The translations under genes were made by a program, and so were the position numbers. The notes beneath the pieces are model-generated. The model was not told the origin of the DNA and did not search any database. It worked only from the letters and a program-made list of their open reading frames with translations. Shown piece after piece: positions 58,286-64,000 of a DNA stretch of 64,000 bases; within the stretch, counting starts at the first letter, position 1, and every line of letters starts with the position of its first letter. Source of the stretch: Floccularia luteovirens (taxonomy: Eukaryota > Basidiomycota > Agaricomycetes > Agaricales > Squamanitaceae); assembly GCA_009739215.1 (NCBI GenBank), contig VSJF01000003.1:2232001-2296000 (forward strand), written 5' to 3'.

Positions 58286-60544
58286 ATGCGGCCGCAGAAA
58301 CAAAACAGGGAGAATGCCCATACTTTGCGACGAGGTCTCGCATGTCTTTCATGTCGGTGAGTACATTGTTCATAAAGTGATTGGTATGTTATTCAACACA
58401 ACGACAACAACACTTAGGAAACGAAAACTGGTATGTTTTAGTTCTATGTACCTTATCGGCAATTCTCACCGTTGTAATTAAACCAGAAATGTGATGGGTC
58501 ACGACCCACATGCCACCAATGCATCAAAATGAATCGTGCAGAACAATGTTCTTACGACGACAGCAGGAGGAAAAGTAGAACAGAGAAGTTGAGAGAGAAA
58601 CTGCTAATGCTCGAGGAGAAAGTCAGGGAGCTGGAATCGGACAGTGCATCGAATCCTGGGTCGAGCTCATTGAGCGTATCGCCAGCCTCTTCGGTTCCAC
58701 CTGACGATATGCCGATCCACTTGTTTGTATCACCTAATCCCAATCAGATGGATCATATGGGTTGGATGTCGAACGAAGGCGTTTCTCCACCATCAGATCT
58801 ATATCCCTCATGTTTCCCAGATCCTGGTTCACCACCAAAATCAAGCTATCAATGCGACCAGGCTATATTCAGCCCCAACCCGCCAGACCCGACTTCTCAC
58901 CTCAAACTCTCAACTTCTCTACTAACAACTGATTGGAAGCCAGGGCTACCCTTACCTTACGAAACACACAAATACTTGTACGTCCCAAACAATTCGTTTC
59001 TTTTTTTGCCATCAACGATCTTGATCTGGAATTGACGACTTCAAACAGGCTTGAAACGTTCGCATTGCACCGAAAACAATGCTACTTCTACTCCGACATT
59101 CACAGATTTACAAACCCAGACCTACCGGAAAATCCGACGCCGGAAACTCCTCCGCACCCAGCATTAACTAACGCTATATACCTTCTTGCGTGCTACTTTG
59201 GCCGATCAGAACTTACGGCAAGGCTTGAACCCACATTTCTCACCCACACCCTCCACCAAATAACTCTTGCACTCCATACATCGCACCAACTCACAGATGC
59301 AATACAAGCATCTTGCCTTCTCGCCCTATATTATTATTTCAACAACCGCGTACTAGAAGGATACCGCCATGCGTTTTCCGCAGCGCGATTGGCAGTTGGA
59401 CTTGGTCTGCATCAGTTACAGCTTCCCCAAATCGGAAGTAGGAGCCCATCACCAGTGCAATGGACAACTATCGGACACAAAGTGGCGACATTCTGGCAGG
59501 TCTTCATGGTAGATCGGTCATGGACGACCGTTAATGGACTAGTGTCGGGACTACCAGATCCCAGCTCATCTGCCATGCGTATTACAACCCCTCTTCCCCT
59601 TCTATTGGGCGGATTCGAATCGGTGAGCTTCCAATTTCAACCATAAGTTTAGACCATTTCAAGTCTAACGTAATTGCTACTGCAGGAATTCATGGTTCTG
59701 CAGAGTCCCATGCACAAATTCTTCGAAGCTGAATCACACATGTCAGATCTGGACACAGCTTCTCTCTCGACCTCCGCTTTGAAAGTCATAGCCACATCTC
59801 TATATTACCGGACTTCAAAACTGACCAAAAGTAGGTATTTCCCCGTTTTAAAGCATATGAAATAAAATTTCAGACCACTCACGGCCGTTTCCGACATATA
59901 GCGCACGAAGAAATAGCCGGTCTCTTGACTGACAGAAACTCATGTGAGGCTGGACTCCCACGGATCATGTCTATGGTACCTCCGTTCCCCGGTGCAGAGA
60001 TTTGGAAAACACAAGCCCCATATGTGGATACAGAACTGTTTGCAGTGCACACTTTGTTGTACATGTGTGTGCTCTATTTACGACATGGGGAGGCAATAGA
60101 CGCAAACACCACATGGGCAGCGAATTCGATGATTGAGCTTATAAGTCAACTCTGCGATGATGATTACCAGTTTCTCGATCCCAATCTTAGTGTGAGTAAC
60201 CCGTGCCTTACCGTTCTACATACTCTTTGTGTGATGTATGTGACTGGAATGATGCTTATATTATTTTCTTTGCGCAATAACAGTTTTGCTGGGCCCGGGT
60301 TGCACATATCCTAGTTGAGCAACTGAAGCTTACCGAACGCACTTCTATATCGGATGGAACCACGATAGATGTGACCAGTAGCTTCGTTTACCATTGCGTG
60401 AACGTTCTAGTCAAGGCTGCGAAGAAACTCAACGACTCTTTGAGCACCAAGCACCACTGCCAGGCACTTACTAATTCTCCTCGAACAGTAAAATATATCC
60501 CGTCAACACCCAAGTTCGAACCCGTCTTCCCCTGGAAAATATAG
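58286..60544 (+). CDS. Zn2Cys6 fungal transcription factor
   Basis: ATG at 58286 (MRPQKQNRENAHTLRRG). The zinc cluster is assembled from three exons: ACLSC plus a split Arg, a 13-base microexon coding RKRKL (about 58419-58431), and KCDGSRPTCHQC continuing to QCSYDD; together the six cysteines have the normal spacing. A coiled region (EKLREKLLMLEEKVRELE) follows, then a Ser/Pro-rich linker and the fungal-specific middle homology domain: HPALTNAIYLLACYFG, LTDAIQASCLLALYYYF, GYRHAFSAARLAVGLGLHQ, VATFWQVFMVDRSWT. The C-terminus ends FEPVFPWKI with TAG at 60542-60544. About seven introns. Target genes cannot be inferred; no metabolic cluster adjoins it. Confidence 0.88.
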
Positions 60545-63500
60545 GAGAACTTGCAATGCTAGCGAGGCTAGATACAAAAAAAACTCACTATAGGATGATA
60601 AGACTTTCTTCTCCCAACCGTGTATCGTTTATGCCCTAATATTTATATATACTGTAGCCCACCCCATGTGTATGCACACAATTTCTTATCAGGTACTATT
60701 AATTCGCTCAATTCAGTCACTCTACTACTTAGTTTGATTAATATACCTCAGTCTGCTTGAACATTCTCACTTCCATTCCTCGTGAGCATCCCAAAACGTC
60801 AAAACTTCCGGACCACGGTATTCCCTTTCTGGTCCACCAATGTAATCTGTCAAACCTTTGATTGATCCAGTAACTAATATGGTCAAGTAAGTTGAATGGA
60901 AGAAAAAGGATAGCTAGGCTAAACCAATTTTGTTTTCCAGGTCCTGTTGCCTTTAAGTTTAGATGTGGGGTAAAATGTCGTTGTCAATATTTATTTGTCA
61001 GTTTGTGTTCATCTAAGACACAACCGGGGACCCGAAATTAAAGGACAATGAAAAAAAAGAAGAGGAGACCGTTAATCACCATCTCGTTCTCTTCTCCACC
61101 CATGGTTCTGTGGTTTTAGGACAAGACAAGGAATACGAAGTGGCGCGCGTAGATGGAAGTGTATCAACCTTTTATAACGCCCACGGATCGTATGAGAGAT
61201 CGTGTTACGCCAATGGAATTTTGGTCCGCGGAAGGAACCTCAAGTTCCAGGCCCTGCGTATCCTGTATACGTTATTCCGGTATTTTCTTTGATCTATTTG
61301 GGGGATCTATCAAATTGCTTTTTATTTCTTTTTAAGATGAAGCGGCCAAGTTGAAGGCTAAGACTAAAGGCGAGGGGCCAACGAAAAAGCGAAGGTAAGG
61401 AAAACAAAGCGAGTGCGAATATACACAAGTCCCCCCCCCCTAAAGCTTTGGACCCGGTAACGTAATTATATATAGCCTTAAGAGGAGTTTTCGGAGAATT
61501 TGGAAGGTCGGCTTGTTGACGGAATCACGTCAACTCTTTGTTCCTTTGCTTTTGCCAGCGAATGAGTAGTGCTAGTGAGCCCTGAATGACAAGACGACCC
61601 CACGAACCCGTGAACTGAACTGCGGGAGTTGTGGCTTTTTAATGACATTTTTTTACCCCGACACCACTGGACAAACGGCAACGGCAACGGCGATAAGCTT
61701 AAAAAAATCTTGGATATTCATTGGATAGAAATCGTATCATTGGTAAGAAAAAAAAGTGTAGGTGATTGGGTGACGGTTACCAAACAATAAGCTATTGGTC
61801 AGGTCCTGAAGCGTTAACTCGGTGGCGTATACTTGTTGGTGCTTCGAATGTAAGGACATCAAAATCATAATGTACACGGAAGTTTACAATCACGATGTGG
61901 CGTTGTTCAGATGATTGGAAACAAAGGATGTCATAGTATAATCATATTGGTGTTGTGCCACTGTACATTTCGATGCGACTACTACTCATCAATATGGACA
62001 CCCAAGGATCTATAGAGTTATCCGCCGGTTTTACGATAATCCTTGAGTATGGGATATAATGTATTGTATTGGATGCAAATAACACATGCGCATGTGCATT
62101 TTCATCCTATATGTATTTGACATGTAACGTACAAAACCACATGCGTCATGCTGGGCGCTCATGCCTGTACGCAAACACAGATCATAATAAAAGCGAGCAG
62201 TAATATATATCTGCATGACCGGTACGAGTTCCTACCGATAAACAAAAAGTTAGCATACATACATAGATTTAGAACTGAGTTTTCCGAACCTGACAATTTC
62301 TATTGACTATTAAATCCCTTAAAGAGGGATGAACCTAGAACGGGACGGCTTATCTCTGTTATTACTATATTACTACGATGAATGGCAATGACCAGCTCCT
62401 GCAGGCTTGGACTCGCTACCCGTATCCGCCATGTGTCCCTAAGCCAAGAACTATTGTTATCGATTATCAAGTAAAAAATAAAGCTTTCGTTTGGCATTAC
62501 GTATCCCAACGATAAAACACACCTTCCGGTTGGAAAGCAGGAATACATAATCATGGGATATCGGGATTAGAACGTGTGTTAGCAATTGCTTCGAGATGAG
62601 AATGCGAAGCCATGTTTAATGGCCCCGTACTCATCTGAAGAACAACTTTTCGAAAGAAATTAGTAATCTTTGGAGTACTTGAGATTACAGATCGTGTGAT
62701 CGGGGATGAGGCTGAGGCATTGGGCACCACTGGGTCACTCCTCCCATATCCGGAGACATCATGTATGAAAAACTTAAAACTCAAAAAATTCATACATTCA
62801 TCTTTGAAACCACAGTCCCTTTCAAGAGGTGTATTATTTGAGCTTTCTCAGTAGTCTGTGTATATATGCAACTTTCGAGCGGGCGCCTTTACTGCAGCTT
62901 GAGACTTTTCTGCGGTCTACTATTACCTTTTACTCACTGTTCAACATCATCGACGATCTGGAATTAAACGCTTCTATTCGCCTTTTATCACCGATGCAAA
63001 AGGGACTGCGCAAGATAGGTAAATATTTTAGTCCCTTTGCCCAGGCCTATTGTTCCTGTGGGAGTTTGGATACTATGGACCCCTCTCCCGATAGCCTCCG
63101 TTGAACTTTTACAGTTATAAGCCTCATAAATAATCGTCAGGTGGTGCCAAAGTAAATGTTGATGAGATCATGTGCCAGCAGCGGCCCCGCCAGCTCAAGA
63201 CAAGACAAGACAATATTACGCGTAGTTTCAGGAAACCCTTTTGGTTCTTTCAAGGAACGATTGTCCGGAAGCTTAAATCTGTTTTGGCTCTGCAAATAAG
63301 CAACAGACATTTTTGACTTGTGAGTATTGTCGAAAGATGTCGAAAGTGCCACAGGTCAAAACCCGGGTAACTGGGAAATGGAAGCTTTACTTGGATTGTT
63401 AGTGGCTCACGGTGATGCAGGATCAGCGTATCTGCTACTTGCTTAATACCGACGGACGCGACGTCAGCCATATGGATTTTGATGGGCACATAGTAAGAAA

Positions 63501-64000
63501 ATTATGTGGTGGCACTTTTTTTTCAAAAGTCGCAAATCAACGGTGTAATTGCGCGGTTGTAAGGAAAAAAAAATCGGACAGCATCAGACAAATGTTGCCA
63601 TTCAAGGCTCCGAGGACCCACCTGACGTGATTACAGAACATAATGATCTGACCCATACGCATTGTCATTTTCTTTCTTACGGTGACCGCAGTTAGTGCAG
63701 AGCGCTATCTGTTATTAGAGTTTGCGACGGCTTGAGATTTCGGCTGAGCAGGTTTCGAGTTTCCCGTGACGTGTTAATAAGAGTAATCACGTAAAAGGCT
63801 ATGATACGATGCATGAATTGTCTAGATGGTTACCGCAAGGGTCAGTCGGAGTGCTCATAGTTGACGCGGGATGCGATTTGACGCAATAGATGAAAACAGA
63901 AATAGACAACAAAATGATGAAAATGTAATAGACGTGATTCTTGGCAGACACATGAAATCAGGCCAGTTTCTTGAAACTTGTGTGTCTATGTGTGTCGTAG
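60545..64000. other. Right-end stretch with no supported gene
   Basis: Contains a pyrimidine/purine-skewed segment at 61040-61440 with a poly-C run (61430-61440) and short frames on several strands. A piece reading DEAAKLKAKTKGEGPTKKR (about 61337-61392) follows a possible acceptor but no complete gene could be built. Frames at 62551-63110 are unrecognised. Confidence 0.4.

Overview
The window looks like nuclear DNA of a mushroom-forming basidiomycete (Agaricomycetes). Genes are split by many short introns of about 45-65 bases with GT...AG ends and CTRAY-type branch sites. The gene content also fits: cerato-platanins, a DUF6534-type membrane protein, beta-trefoil inhibitor-like proteins, a fungal Zn2Cys6 regulator and an F-box protein. 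Base composition is AT-rich. Species cannot be named from sequence alone. Most gene models below are multi-exon reconstructions made by eye from reading frames and splice signals.

Layout. 1-25 kb is an accessory region built around a segmental duplication present three times (about 1-1.66, 11.64-13.72 and 22.54-24.25 kb; the first copy is inverted relative to the other two). Each copy carries a small beta-trefoil gene; only the middle one is intact. Interleaved are an EGF/ABCG (Adp1-type) transporter, two cerato-platanins (one frameshifted), a DUF6534-like receptor-type membrane protein, an unknown polytopic membrane protein, a TIP/ITFG1-type FG-GAP membrane protein and PIG-F. A broken duplicate of the 3' end of PIG-F lies beyond the third trefoil unit. 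25-28 kb is gene-poor and contains a tandem repeat of about 260 bases.

28-40 kb holds a spartin/senescence-domain protein, an FAD monooxygenase with a decayed partial copy about 2 kb away, an F-box protein, and a large Ser/Thr kinase with a long disordered N-terminus and a disordered insert inside the kinase N-lobe.

40.6-53.4 kb is the most unusual part: a same-strand tandem array of three copies (one pseudogene) plus a gene-less fourth flank. The gene encodes a papain-like His/Cys domain (LRAT/PPPDE/NlpC-P60-like by motif), preceded by a variable number of exon-encoded ALTWKLL-type modules and followed by a Lys/Glu-rich helix and an acidic tail. A decayed pogo/CENP-B-type DDE transposase lies in the last flank.

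54-60.5 kb is housekeeping: the oligosaccharyltransferase subunit WBP1/OST48 diverging from adenylate kinase, then a Zn2Cys6 transcription factor containing a 13-base microexon. 60.5-64 kb shows no gene I can support.

Functionally, PIG-F (GPI anchors) and WBP1 (N-glycosylation) are core ER genes. Cerato-platanins and the trefoil protein are typical small effector or defence-type fungal proteins. The tandem array appears to be a young, rapidly evolving lineage-specific family.
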